Positions 8,292 through 18,000 of a stretch of DNA of 22,663 bases are shown here, one piece after another. The position numbers were made by a program, and so were the translations under genes. Under the pieces are notes generated by a model, which saw only the letters and a program-made list of their open reading frames with translations, had not been told where the DNA came from and did no database searches. The number at the start of each line of letters is the position of its first letter. Within the stretch, counting starts at the first letter, position 1. Source of the DNA: Saccoglossus kowalevskii (taxonomy: Eukaryota > Hemichordata > Enteropneusta > Harrimaniidae); assembly GCF_000003605.2 (NCBI RefSeq), contig NW_003121911.1:514940-537602 (forward strand). The letters are read 5' to 3'.

Positions 8292-8301
8292 AGCGCCACC
8301 T
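8292..8301 (-). promoter_or_regulatory. Partial CTCF-like motif AGGTGGCGCT
   Basis: On the minus strand CAGGTGGCGCTATA matches the last ten positions of the CTCF core (AGRKGGCRSY) fully, but the first five poorly (12 of 15 overall). It points the same way as the perfect match at 10070-10084. Confidence 0.3.
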
Positions 8302-8474
8302 GAAAGGTTTTTGTAAACAACTTTCTGTCTTATGGAATTTTGGGATGTTGTCATTTCTGGCTCGAAATTCCATATTTTCAAAGATAAAGAATAATAGTTC
8401 TTGTCCAATTCTTGATTTCTCCAGACATCCCACACTCCACACACTCCGGTATTTTTCTAATTGAATTCCGACCA

Positions 8475-8629
8475 CATGGGCGGATACACGATTTTAATGG
8501 GGGGGGGGGCAAACTTTAAAATCGCCAGACTAAGTTAATGATTTTTTTATATTATACAAAACCGAATTGAATAAATTTTTCAACAGGGGGTCCGGACCCC
8601 AAGAACCCCCCACCCCCGATCTACCACTG
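8475..8629. mobile_element. Second GC-rich-ended TIR-like element, about 155 bp
   Basis: The left end CATGGGCGGATACACG leads into a run of 11 or so G. The right end reads, reverse-complemented, CAGTGGTAGATCGGGGG. These are diverged versions of the CAGTGGCGGATC...GGGGG ends that I know from animal DNA elements and that also close the element at 87-309. The interior holds GGGGGTCCGGACCCC, a perfect palindrome at 8586-8600. Possible 5-bp flanks GACCA/GCCCA match at four of five. There is no ORF. Confidence 0.55.
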
Positions 8630-8646
8630 GCCCAATTACAATAACA

Positions 8647-8747
8647 TGCCAAGAGTCAGCGTATACGATGGATATGAAATAGACCTCCACTGATGGTGCC
8701 AACATAAAGAAATGTTGGTATCTCCCAATTTTATGTCACTCTTGGCA
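8647..8747. repeat. Foldback (hairpin) sequence, 101 bp
   Basis: Outer arms TGCCAAGAGT (8647-8656) and ACTCTTGGCA (8738-8747) pair over 10 bp. A second helix in the centre, GCCAACAT/ATGTTGGT (8698-8719) with loop AAAGAA, closes the structure. The left arm is about 20 nt longer than the right. It could be a palindromic MITE remnant or a structured RNA, and nothing distinguishes the two here. Confidence 0.6.
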
Positions 8748-10069
8748 AGGAAATCTATTAGTTACGATTACAGACTTTAATTTGATAAACCGCAACTTTC
8801 TCGTTCTGTGTAAGCAGGACGTGGAGTTTTAATTTATATACAAGTTTCATCCATAAAGAGGTTGTAAGTGGCAATATTAATGTTGTTCATAGACTAGGAA
8901 CTTGTATTCATGTGACGATTGTTTATGTTCACACTTTTATTATTATGCAAATTGTAAACTATTTTGTTCTTGCATAAGGAGATTGCAAATGGACGTCTAT
9001 TCAGATGCAAACGGTCAAGGGACAAACTGGGTCAAAAACTTTAGGATTGTATGTTATATTCATGCTCTCTGATGCCCCTGGATAAAGTATATTTAAAAAA
9101 AAAAAATAGGTCACATGTATTTTTTATTGCTTCATAACGCGGGTTTGAAAATGGGTTATTATTAAACCGTTGCATTGTTTTACCGATCAAAGATGTGTGA
9201 AACTATTTCCATTCCATTTCCATAATCTGAGCCCAATACAACGTCTAAAACATGGATCATTTCCTGTGTTGAAATTATAGTAAAGTCAAGTACATGTACA
9301 TATAATCATGGCAGATATTATGAGCTCCTACTACATTTCCTGTTAGACGAGTGGCAATTACAGTGTATTCACAAAAGCACCATTCAGATTAGTGAAAATG
9401 TTTTCTGGCAGAGAAAACATAATTCAGCCAACAGAAAAACGCCGTACGGACTACCGAGGTGGGTTTTTTGATAAAATAAACATTGCACTCTACACTGTAC
9501 AGTCAATTGTAAGTTTAAATGAGCGTACTTTATTTACTTGTCAGTTGTTATGATTTGCACTCTGCCAATCTGCATAATATCGCAGTATTCTCGTAATAAC
9601 ATGATAATAATATTCGGAGCATAATTACGTGTGAGATAATGTGAGATTATTTCATTTGCCAATTTTACTGCCTCTCAGGACTTTGTCGCTGGTAATTGAA
9701 TAACATTTAGCCTCTCTCGAGTTTTCTCTCGAGTTATTGTTGCAGGCAACTGTACATCACCTTACCATAGTATTCTGCATATTCAACGGCTCAGAAAAGT
9801 AGAGACGCAAACTTATACACGAACAGCGTAACTAAAGTGTGGTTCAGAAATGACGTTACAATTCGCTGTAGCGCCCGCGGGGAAATGACGGCCAAGTGAG
9901 CGCTTCGTTCGTTTATTCATTTTCCCAATGTTTTAACCAGGGTCATTTAAAGCGATACAGACGGTTTAACTTTAAATTTATTTTTATTTTAATAAAACTA
10001 CAAAAGAATCATTGTGAAAGTGATAAATTGTGGACTTTTGTATCCCTTTAAACCAATAAATATTGATAT
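8748..10069. other. Intergenic, no gene seen
   Basis: It holds an A run at about 9092-9103, a tandem 10-mer GTGAGATAAT/GTGAGATTAT at about 9630-9650, and a tandem TCTCTCGAGTTT/TCTCTCGAGTTA at about 9714-9737. The rest is plain AT-rich sequence. Confidence 0.35.
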
Positions 10070-10084
10070 AGCGCCCTCTGGTGG
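10070..10084 (-). promoter_or_regulatory. Perfect CTCF core motif
   Basis: The minus strand reads CCACCAGAGGGCGCT, which fits the CTCF core CCASYAGRKGGCRSY at all 15 positions. CTCF is an insulator/loop-anchor protein found across bilaterian animals. Whether the site is bound is unknown, and similar strings also occur in some repeats. Confidence 0.5.
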
Positions 10085-10124
10085 ACTATATTCAATTGGT
10101 TTTCAACGTACAGTCTTTTAATAA

Positions 10125-10895
10125 TTAAAAAAGTTGGAACGTTCTCTCATTAAAAAATGTGAAACCGAAACCTTTCCAGAAAAAAATATATATTGGCAAT
10201 ATATTCTGAATTTTATCTGTTTGTTTCTTGTTCTTGAGTGGATTTCTACCCCATGATAAAGTATATAGTGCTAGCCTGAATTGCACAAATTTCAATGGGA
10301 TTACTGTGCTTCGTGTAGCGCGCTTTTTCCGCGTTGCATGGGACCCGTATCGCGGCTTCCACAGACACACAATAACAGACCCTCTCTCAACAAATGTACA
10401 CAATGGTCTCATCGCTGGTTGACTCCCGAAGAAGACAGGCAGTTTGAAACATATAACATTCAACCACAGAGGGCAACTTTTCAGATCTTCAGAAGCAAGG
10501 GCGCCCTCTACTACCAAAAAGTTGTTGTCACCGGTTCCCAGCGTACTACACTACAGGTCTGGGAACTTCGGTTAAAATCAGACCAATCAAAGAAGTGGCC
10601 TGAGGCAGTGTCTGAGAGTTTTCAAACTTGTGTACCAGACACCAAGACAGGAAACTTTCATATTTTTCCATTCTTTCCGGAAAGCCATGCATAAAATATT
10701 AGTTTGGTGCCATTTTTGTGCTCGACCACGGCACAGCACCGGCCGGCATGTGCTTGTTTTGACTTTTACCAGCCCGATCGAAAAGTTCTCCGTATTGGCG
10801 TAGAGGCTGGTAGCAAGTAATTTCAAACACTTTCCGACGGTTGAAATATCACAGCCCGAATTGCAACGAACGAGAAAATAAAACGAATAGTTCAA
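10125..10895. other. GC-richer segment open on both strands, origin unknown
   Basis: Frames are open at 10281-10694 (+, 137 codons), 10125-10517 (-, 130 codons) and 10587-10895 (-, 102 codons). The first two begin at TTG rather than ATG, so an exon or a decayed mobile element is as likely as a gene. A GCGCCCTCTA string occurs at 10501, and a perfect palindrome CTTTCCGGAAAG at 10673-10684. No protein family is recognised. The open frames reflect in part the lower AT content. Confidence 0.3.
10416..10466 (+). ncRNA. Degenerate hammerhead-ribozyme-like fold
   Basis: Arms TGGTTGA (10416-10422) and TCAACCA (10460-10466) close a 51-nt stretch. Inside are CCGAAGA (one change from the hammerhead CUGANGA box), a 4-bp AGAC/GTTT helix with loop AGGCA, then GAAAC. 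The order is that of a type I hammerhead with a very short third stem, as described for Penelope-like elements. Three extra bases and the changed U argue that it is a relic or coincidence. Confidence 0.22.
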
Positions 10896-10936
10896 AACTT
10901 ACACACGAATAGTAACGCTGTGTAGCTTCATTTAAA

Positions 10937-11035
10937 GCTAAAAACGCAAAGGCTCATGGGTAGACGCTTGTTTGTAAACAATGACACGTTATGGCCATCT
11001 GACGCATGCGCAGGTGACGACTCCCCCGCTTTAAT
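10937..11035 (+). repeat. Dispersed 100-bp repeat, copy 1
   Basis: It runs from GCTAAAAACGCAAAGG to CCGCTTTAAT and is about 90% identical to copy 2 at 14014-14115. Shared blocks include TATGGCCATCTGACGCATG and GACGACTCC. This copy is extended by CTTTGCGT (11036-11043), an inverted match to ACGCAAAG near its start (10944-10951). The inner GACGCATGCGCAGG resembles an NRF1 site. It is a short mobile element or a conserved regulatory block. I do not recognise the family. Confidence 0.85.
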
Positions 11036-12130
11036 CTTTGCGTCTCAAAATATACAGCATAACTTCCACAGAGAGTTGTTTTGTCAGTGGGCATAGACAA
11101 CGCTCCGACATCTTCGTACTGGTTTACATACAAGTCGAACCGTTTTCCAAGAAAAATGAAAATAAATAAAATAAAATAAAATGAAAATTTGTTTGTGTCC
11201 AGTTCTCACTCCTTTTCAAAATATCAAGATGAGAACCCTCGGGTATCAAAAGTATGAATTCGAAACGGCACCTGACAACACATAGACCCCGCATTCCTTC
11301 CAATAAAACGATGTTTAGAAAATTATAACACCAGCCGTATGCCTTCTCATCCCATCTTGCAAAAATACTGTCTTGTTTAATAAATCACATAAAACGTCCA
11401 TATCTATTTTTGTCTCGGTCCCTAAACTTTGTGATGGTAGTTAAGCCATTTCTGTCACACTTGGTGTCCTAAAAATTGTTGTTGAATATTAAAATGTTAT
11501 CGACACAGAAGAGCTATGACTCATCCCTTAGAATTGCGTAACACTAAGGTACGACGCCAAAGGGAATCGCAAATAAAAGTCAACAAAAGTAAACCATTTT
11601 CTCTTATCACACAATCAAAACTATCACCAATCGACTCCATTCACCAGCTCGAAAAACGCGACAAAACTGATATGTTTCAAATAGTTTTCTCGGGATTAAG
11701 TTGCCAAACCCTACGTAACTTTAGTGACTACCATTTTCTTCAGGACGAACGAGGACAACTTGAAAATTACCCGGCTAAATTTAATTCAGTTGGCCAATCA
11801 GATCTCTGAGATGTCAGAGTCAGAAATAAGCATGGCCTCGCTCGATAATTTCGCCGTCTTATCCCGGCGTTTCGAAGGAATAAAACAATTCTGATATTCC
11901 GTATTGTACTGAAAACATATCTATTTTAGCAACTTTATTGTTACTTATTTACAACGTATTGAGAATGCTGCAGCAAAATTGGATAATCTCTCTTGCGTCA
12001 AACGAGTTTCTGATTCTGATGAGTGTATATTATCAAAGTCAAAGGAGTGTTGATATTCTCTCCTGTACCCCAACCGCGTTTTGCATCGAATGGTTGTTTG
12101 AGATTCAGGAATAGTACGGTATGGTAGTGA
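11036..12130. other. Mostly intergenic, one weak ORF
   Basis: An (AAAAT)n-type run lies at about 11154-11188. A 97-codon + ORF (11516-11809, ATG with G at -3, AATAAA near 11880) has a plausible composition, but its length is expected by chance and no motif is visible. I therefore do not call it a gene. Confidence 0.35.
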
Positions 12131-12193
12131 ACGTGACGTAGACGTGACGTAGGTTCTCGTGTATGTGTTCGTGCGTTATACCATCATATAAGT
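12131..12193 (+). promoter_or_regulatory. Candidate promoter: tandem CRE-like sites and TATA-like box
   Basis: ACGTGACGTAG is perfectly repeated head-to-tail (12131-12141 and 12142-12152), giving two TGACGTAG CRE-like half-palindromes. A TATAAGT follows at 12187-12193, with a possible start of transcription near 12215, just before the candidate start exon at 12240. Confidence 0.33.
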
Positions 12194-12239
12194 GTGACAA
12201 CAACTGAGTCTATTTCCGGTTAATAATCTGCATTACATC

Positions 12240-12252
12240 ATGGAACGACTCA
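12240..12252 (+). CDS. Candidate tiny first coding exon (MERL) with perfect donor
   Basis: ATG in an ATCATGG context is followed after 13 nt by a GTAAGT donor (12253-12258), leaving phase 1. The upstream promoter-like motifs give it some weight. GTAAGT alone is expected several times per strand in this window. No second exon was found. Confidence 0.2.
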
Positions 12253-12258
12253 GTAAGT

Positions 12259-13192
12259 TCAATCAGGCCATTTTGGAAATCAAGTCGAAGTAACTAACAG
12301 TTCTTTCAATAAATCAAATCATGTCTTGTATGAATGTCCTCATCTAGGTTACTTGGAATCGGATTCTCCACTGTCTCTAGCTACCTCGGGAATTAGTTCT
12401 CGGGGATAAAGTTTGCTCATTACGATGAATACACACAACACGATAGATTCAGTCTAATGTCTGTTTTGGATTGAACCAGGTGCCGAACCTCCCAGCACCC
12501 TCCTCGTATATCTGCCTTAATTCTGCGCTCAACGAAAGTATATAATATGTGATACACTCCAGAATTCTGACATAAACTCCGCCCTTCAAAAGTTGTACTA
12601 GCCAATTGCATGCTGACGACCATCATATTCTCAACTTTAAACCAATCATAGACACTCCCACCCGTTGACATTTTGATAGCATATGATGTCACCTCGGGGG
12701 TTATCATTTTAAATGATCTCCAGACTTGTTATTGAGTTATGACCTTCCATATTTCGTTTACGCTACTCATGCAGTAGTATCTCTTAGAACTGAGCCGATC
12801 AATTATAATGAGTTCACCGGGATCAATACTGAATCAAACCACAATCTGATGACAGCATATATCTGCCAAACCGTGCAATCAACTCACACTAACACAGATA
12901 TTGTCTATGACCATCAAAATCGTCTTCAAAGCAATGTTGGATGAATTTAATCACTCGTGGCGTATTACATACACGTATGTAAATGATTTGTACGAAGCGA
13001 CGTGTCTCAGTGAGACGGAGACTGTGATTGGACCGTTGAGGGAGCTTTTCCTGAATGTAATATACTAGTATTGTACCTATTGTAATGCGGACGGCATGTG
13101 CGGAAGGAGTGCTCCATTGGCAGTCAAAATGACTTTGTAATGTTGTCTTGCACATAAAGAAGGATATTGTTATTATAATATATTGCGAAGTC
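12259..13192. other. Intergenic, chance ORFs only
   Basis: Frames at 12420-12707 and 12889-13155 on the minus strand have no supporting splice or family signals. The first overlaps ATTGG and GGGCGG boxes, so it could instead be promoter-like DNA on the minus strand. A palindrome TTACATAC-AC-GTATGTAA lies at 12965-12982. Confidence 0.3.
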
Positions 13193-13293
13193 CCAGTTGG
13201 AGTGACTTTTATTTATTTATTTACCCCGGTTCAAACAATAACAACAGTTGTTCATATAATAATGGCTGCTCCTTAACAGTCACTCTCTACTGG
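13193..13293 (-). mobile_element. Inverted-repeat-bounded fragment with TAAATAAA tail
   Basis: Ends CCAGTTGGAGTGACT (13193-13207) and AGTCACTCTCTACTGG (13278-13293) are inverted copies (about 14 of 16). On the minus strand the piece contains ACCGGGGTAAATAAATAAAT, a string that looks like the 3' tail of a non-LTR retrotransposon (LINE). The inverted ends and the LINE-like tail point to different origins, so either a MITE or a LINE 3' fragment is possible. A (TAA)n run follows at 13301-13314. Confidence 0.5.
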
Positions 13294-13803
13294 AACACGT
13301 TAATAATAATAATAACCAATCTACTTGACAAAGAGTAGTCACCAATTTCCGCTTAGTAATCAAGATGAAGTCGTAATAGTGTGGTAGGGACTTTCATCTG
13401 CAATACATTGTCATTACTTAGATTCTGACGCGTGCGCAGGATTTATTTCAATTTACGTCGAGTCAGCGGCAGCTTGTTGCGCAGGCCATAACAGAGGATC
13501 TATGCGCAGGCGTACTGTCACCGACTTGTTCATGTACACTAAGCCGAGCTACATTTTTATTTCAAGATATGGCGATTCTCTAGCACTTCAAATCAAATAT
13601 ATACCTGCCAAATCGTGTGTTAAATGTATTTTGAGAGAGTTTTTAACACTACTAGCAACGAAGTAAGACTAATGACGTATAGTACACGTACAAACATGTC
13701 CGTAAAGAGAAAGAATTGTACCCTTTCGTGCTAGAAACATGCCGGACCAGCTTAATTATCTGTAATCATAGCTGTGCTCTAAAATGTTGACATCGGGTTT
13801 TAG
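13294..13803. other. Intergenic with two NRF1-like strings
   Basis: GACGCGTGCGCAGG (about 13427) and ATGCGCAGGCG (about 13502) resemble NRF1 half sites and echo the TCTGACGCATGCGCAGG core of the dispersed repeat. No gene is seen. Confidence 0.3.
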
Positions 13804-13865
13804 GTCACAACTCAACGCATGGTCACATCGTGACTCGGTGACTTCAACACGTCACGATCGTCACG
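13804..13865. promoter_or_regulatory. Cluster of six GTCAC/GTGAC boxes
   Basis: Within about 62 bp the pentamer GTCAC or its complement occurs six times (about 13805, 13822, 13830, 13839, 13851, 13860). By simple counting about 0.1 is expected. Two of them form an 8-bp inverted pair, ATCGTGAC/GTCACGAT (13827-13834 and 13851-13858). The factor is unknown; a bZIP or nuclear-receptor half site is possible. Confidence 0.5.
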
Positions 13866-13892
13866 TCGCGCCGTGTCCTGTTTGACATGCGA

Positions 13893-13898
13893 TATATA
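13893..13898 (+). promoter_or_regulatory. TATATA box after the GTCAC cluster
   Basis: TATATA in the context GCGATATATACTGCG lies about 30 bp downstream of the cluster, in GC-richer surroundings than most of the window. Transcription might start near 13923. No exon could be linked to it, because copy 2 of the dispersed repeat follows. Confidence 0.3.
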
Positions 13899-14013
13899 CT
13901 GCGTGTGTGAAATACATTCAAATTGTTTCACGCCGACTGTCGCGATTAATAGCGGGAGGGTCGTCACCTGCGCGCGCGGGGGAATTGAGTCCCAGACGAC
14001 GATAACAACACAC

Positions 14014-14115
14014 GCTAAAAACGCAAAGGCTTATTGGTAGACGCTTGCTGTAAAAAAAAAATGACACGCTATGGCCATCTGACGCATGCTCAGGCGACGA
14101 CTCCGCCGCTTTAAT
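14014..14115 (+). repeat. Dispersed 100-bp repeat, copy 2
   Basis: It is the same orientation and extent as copy 1 (10937-11035). Differences are a handful of substitutions and an A-rich expansion (TGTAAAAAAAAAATGAC). It lacks the CTTTGCGT end that follows copy 1. A short partial likeness, GCTTATTGGTTGACGCAT, occurs near 15310. Confidence 0.85.
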
Positions 14116-14151
14116 GTAAAGTCTATCACTTCGTGTTGGTAGACAGACAGC

Positions 14152-14368
14152 AGATACCATGGAATACTTTATTTATCGCTGGAATTAATTTTCGCTGAAA
14201 GGGCTTTTTGGATGTTTTGTATGGAATTTATTTTCACTGATTTTTTTTGAGTTTAATATGAAATATAGGAAAAAAGTGTATTTGCTGGATGTTATTTTCA
14301 CTGAATCATCCCTTCAGCGAAAATAGCGAAAATAAATTCCAAGCGAAAATAAAGTATTCTACAGTACT
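14152..14368. mobile_element. MITE with long terminal inverted repeats, 217 bp
   Basis: The left end, from AGATACCATGGAATACTTTA through TTTTCGCTGAAAGGG, is mirrored on the right by CCCTTCAGCGAAAATAG through AAAGTATTCTACAGTACT, giving imperfect arms of about 45-55 bp. Inside each arm and in the loop a unit of the type GGAATTTATTTTCRCTGA recurs, so the arms themselves look built from short repeats. No ORF is present. Similar 'TTTTCGC' foldback elements are widespread in marine invertebrates. The superfamily and the target duplication are not clear. Confidence 0.75.
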
Positions 14369-17300
14369 ATTTTTTCCCATCTTCTACAACAATCGTCCGT
14401 CATTTTCATAGGTACATTGATTAACGGGCTTACAAGATTACGTTTAAACTGACAAGTAAGAAATCCCATGTGTGCTATTATCTTGAAACGCTGACAGTCG
14501 AAAACAAATATTGTGTCAAACTAAGTAATGTAGTTTAACAAAAACAATCGAATTTACAGGTGTCATACCGGTTTTGAGCAATACCCTGGCAAAATTAAAA
14601 TTAAGTTAATCACGCATGTGCATATGTCATCTCGGCAAGAAAGACGTTAAGCGATTCAATGTAATTGTGTCTACGTAAACAAATTAAGTATTGAACACAT
14701 TATCACGGCGGCGTCATTTATGTGGGAATATAGGCATTCGCAGCATTTGATTGCACATTTAAAAAAAATGATATAATGCTATGAAATGTGTGGCTTGGCG
14801 AGCGGTAATAGCATGCAATTCACCGGCTTCCGTGCAGCAGCGTGAGTTGCTTGCTGTACACACAAATAGTCATGGGAAGAAACACGTAAATTAGAATGCA
14901 TGCTGATCAGTGGAAATGAACATTATGATGCCATATGTTCGTATATATTATTACCGTACGTCTTTCTCCATCCTGAGAATTAAATTAGCGATTAATCATG
15001 GAAAAAACAAGTCGTAAATACTCAAAGTGACAAGATATATCGATGAACCATTAAAGCAAAGGATAAAACTAATCTGGAATTAATTAGGAAAGAAATTCTA
15101 TTTATGCGTCTTTTATGTGGGAATAATTCATGATAGGATGGAATAAATCATAAAAGATTACCAATGACAAGTATGACGGCCTTTGTTCAATAGCGCGATA
15201 TTGAATATAACATTATTATTATCTGCAGATGATGATTCATAGTGTAAGCATGATACGTTATGATATTGACCTTTGACATATCACGCCGAGAGTGATATTA
15301 ACACGAGTAGCTTATTGGTTGACGCATATCAAGTAAAGAATACGATCACTGGCGTAGTATCGCCTCCTTTTGTCGGGAGTAGGCGAGTGTTTGTTTGTTT
15401 TATGTGACATGCATTTTGTTTTGGGCAAAAACCTACAAAAAATGAAATATTCCGAATCTACCCCAAAACATATTATATTTTTGACACTATGAAATTATCG
15501 TGTGAATAAAGTTGAGTCTTAGCGGCCATTTTGTTTGAGAACTTTTTTTTATCACTGGTTCCCATTGTAACGACATCTCATTAAATTGCAAATAAAAATT
15601 ATATATGACAGGGCCACGGTAGTTTGGGCTATTTTTATATCTATTAGTTTTAAAAGAAATGTTTTGATCATTCTTTGGAAACTGTCCTCAAGATGAACAA
15701 TTTAACTAGTTGACCTATTTCATTATTGTAGTTATGTACCACACAACAGAAAATTGTCACATCGTAATGAATAGTTTATATGCTAATTTAAACATTGCAG
15801 ACTGTCAAGTCATATTAATCAATTCTCCCAATAACTATGAGCAGTCGTCTACCTTTAGAGCAATCCCACGCGAATCATTATGACACCACCCCCTTAACGC
15901 GATCTATTTCTGACATGTGCGTGACCTATAATTGAACCCCAGAAACCATCGTACACTTGACACTATATTAGGGTGTTTTGTGAAAGCAATAAACTCCAAT
16001 AGTTTCAGCTACAACTACAACTACATGCGACCAGTTGTAACAATGACTAACAATGGCTAAATGTTCCTTCTTAAAATACGAGTGCGACCATGCACAACTT
16101 CTACATCTTCAAAGTACGCGAAAGTAACAGACACTCTCCGATTAAATAACCAACACAGATGGACACTTCATGCTACAGTCATCAATGGGTTGAAACCCTA
16201 TAGGATAGGATAGCCGTAAGCTACTAGGACGGACAATTATTTATAAACAAGAATCTGACATGACACCATCCAATTAACATTCATGTATGTCCGTGAAAAA
16301 CGGGAAGGTGTCATCATTACATTTTATGGCAAGGGAATTTCCTGAAATTTAGATAACGTGTCCTTGACTATTTGAAAGTCCGAAGAAAACAACTGTGTTG
16401 AAATTATAAGAAAAAAAATCATCAAATTCGAAATAATTTTCAGCACAGGCATTTATACGAGCAATATATTGTAGTATACTTGACTCCTATACGTTCAAAC
16501 CTCGTAATATACCTGGCAAAACTATTTACTGTTTTCTTCCAAGGTTGCTTACCCATGTTATGGCCGATGGCGCAACCGGATATTACTTAAGACTTCCCGA
16601 GATCACGAAGTTCACAAAATATAATCAGCATAACGTTTAATAGACTGTGATATCACGTGATGGCAGTTCTCAATCAAGTTGTATATTTCTCGCCGCATTG
16701 CAAAACCTTTTGACACGTGTACAACGTACCATCAATCAATTTAGTCTAAGCATGATTGCAGATGACACATTGCAAAGTATAGCGTTTCTCTCAATAAAAC
16801 GGAGTCTGACTAGATTTAGCACTTTGTGATTCTATAACTATCATTCGTAGTTTATACTGCTGTTGTTTTAACAACCGTGTGGTGAAAAGTGGGCTTGTCA
16901 CTCTCCTTTTCATCGCGTTTTTGTTAGACAGCTGCAGCAACAATGCGCGAGATGTAAACGGAACAGTCAGTCTCCACGAGGGCTCATTATGTTATTCATT
17001 TGAAGCCTTGGTAGCTTACTATCATTTTCCAATGCTTTGATCACCTGGATGGTAATACTAATCACTCGCTATATATCGATCGTGCTAATCACATGCTCCC
17101 GTGGGATTTCCGGATTAAGAAATACATGAGCTACCATCTGTTATCTCAGTATGCTATCACCTAACCTTGACCTAGAGATTTGATATTAACATTGTCTCTT
17201 GAGCGGTGCTTACCAAATTCAGACAGAAATATTAATTTTATCAATGGCAGTCAACTCTAACAGATAATTCCTTTTGGTTTACATCGAAATTTGTACTTAG

Positions 17301-17589
17301 AAGTAATGTTTTTTTTTTGATAAGGTGACTGCTATTCGGATTGTTCAGTCTTTAGGTAGTTTCATAACCAAAACATCTGCACTCCCTCGCTTACAGTAAA
17401 CACCATGACCACAACTAGATGACAATAACGAAGGACAATACGGTTATATACAACCGCCGAGTACCACCACTCAAACCTTACTTAAAAGAGATATACAGAG
17501 ACGTCTAATAACGTATATCATGCTTCTTACTTTGCAGCTTTACCTCGATTCTTAATTCATTCTAACACTCATTGTCAGAAGTGTCTCAT
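14369..17589. other. Long stretch without a gene
   Basis: This is more than 3 kb of AT-rich DNA with no ORF above chance (16647-16829 on + is one of the few listed frames and has no support). Points noted are a DR1 motif and hairpin (15267-15298), a CAAAATGGCCGC YY1-like site on minus at about 15526-15537 whose ATG opens 18 codons only, and a triple CTACAA run near 16009-16025. Confidence 0.35.
15267..15279 (-). promoter_or_regulatory. DR1 nuclear-receptor element
   Basis: The minus strand reads ATGTCAAAGGTCA: two AGGTCA-like half sites one base apart, with a single mismatch in the first. HNF4/RXR-type receptors bind such DR1 sites. A 7-bp hairpin ATATCAC/GTGATAT (15278-15298) overlaps its edge. 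Confidence 0.4.
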
Positions 17590-17618
17590 CCAATTCTCCG
17601 CACACAAAGGTATAAAAG
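17590..17618 (+). promoter_or_regulatory. Candidate core promoter: CCAAT box and TATAAAAG
   Basis: CCAAT (17590-17594) is followed 16 bp later by TATAAAAGAGCGC (TATAAAAG at 17611-17618), the best TATA box in the window. A start near 17641 is expected. The implied leader, without any ATG, meets a donor-like GATAG|GTAAAA at 17719/17720. Confidence 0.45.
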
Positions 17619-18000
17619 AGCGCAGTCTTTGATTGACTGACTCGTACCGTATTTAGCGTTAGTCCCTTATTGCTATCTTCAGTTCAGCATATATTCTTTT
17701 CATCCGAGAATAGAGATAGGTAAAACGTATCTTAGTGTCTCTATTTATAACGTGAATCAATCGCGTGAATTATTAATGCTAACGGTCTGTACTCACATAC
17801 TCTTCTAGATCCCTTTTTTTGAGCAAGTTGGTATTTTTATTTTCAAACGAGCCTCTCATAAGAAATTATATTGAAATTTGATAAAAACAAGAGCCCCAAT
17901 TATAGCTTCCGCCATCAAGATAATCTCTGAATGTCCCAAGTCACCAGCAACAAATACTGGGGTTATTAGTTGTAATATTCGCAGTAGATAATTGGCAAAT

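Noticed and set aside
7978-8475. Minus-strand frames of 62 and 87 codons
   Set aside because: They are chance-length frames that lack start context and splice support. The second ends against a mobile element.
11516-11809. 97-codon + ORF starting at an ATG
   Set aside because: A few ORFs of this length are expected by chance at this base composition. No family motif or splice support is visible.
12420-12707. 95-codon minus ORF with an ATG in fair context
   Set aside because: It has chance length, no recognisable domain, and overlaps CCAAT/GC-box strings that would better fit non-coding DNA.
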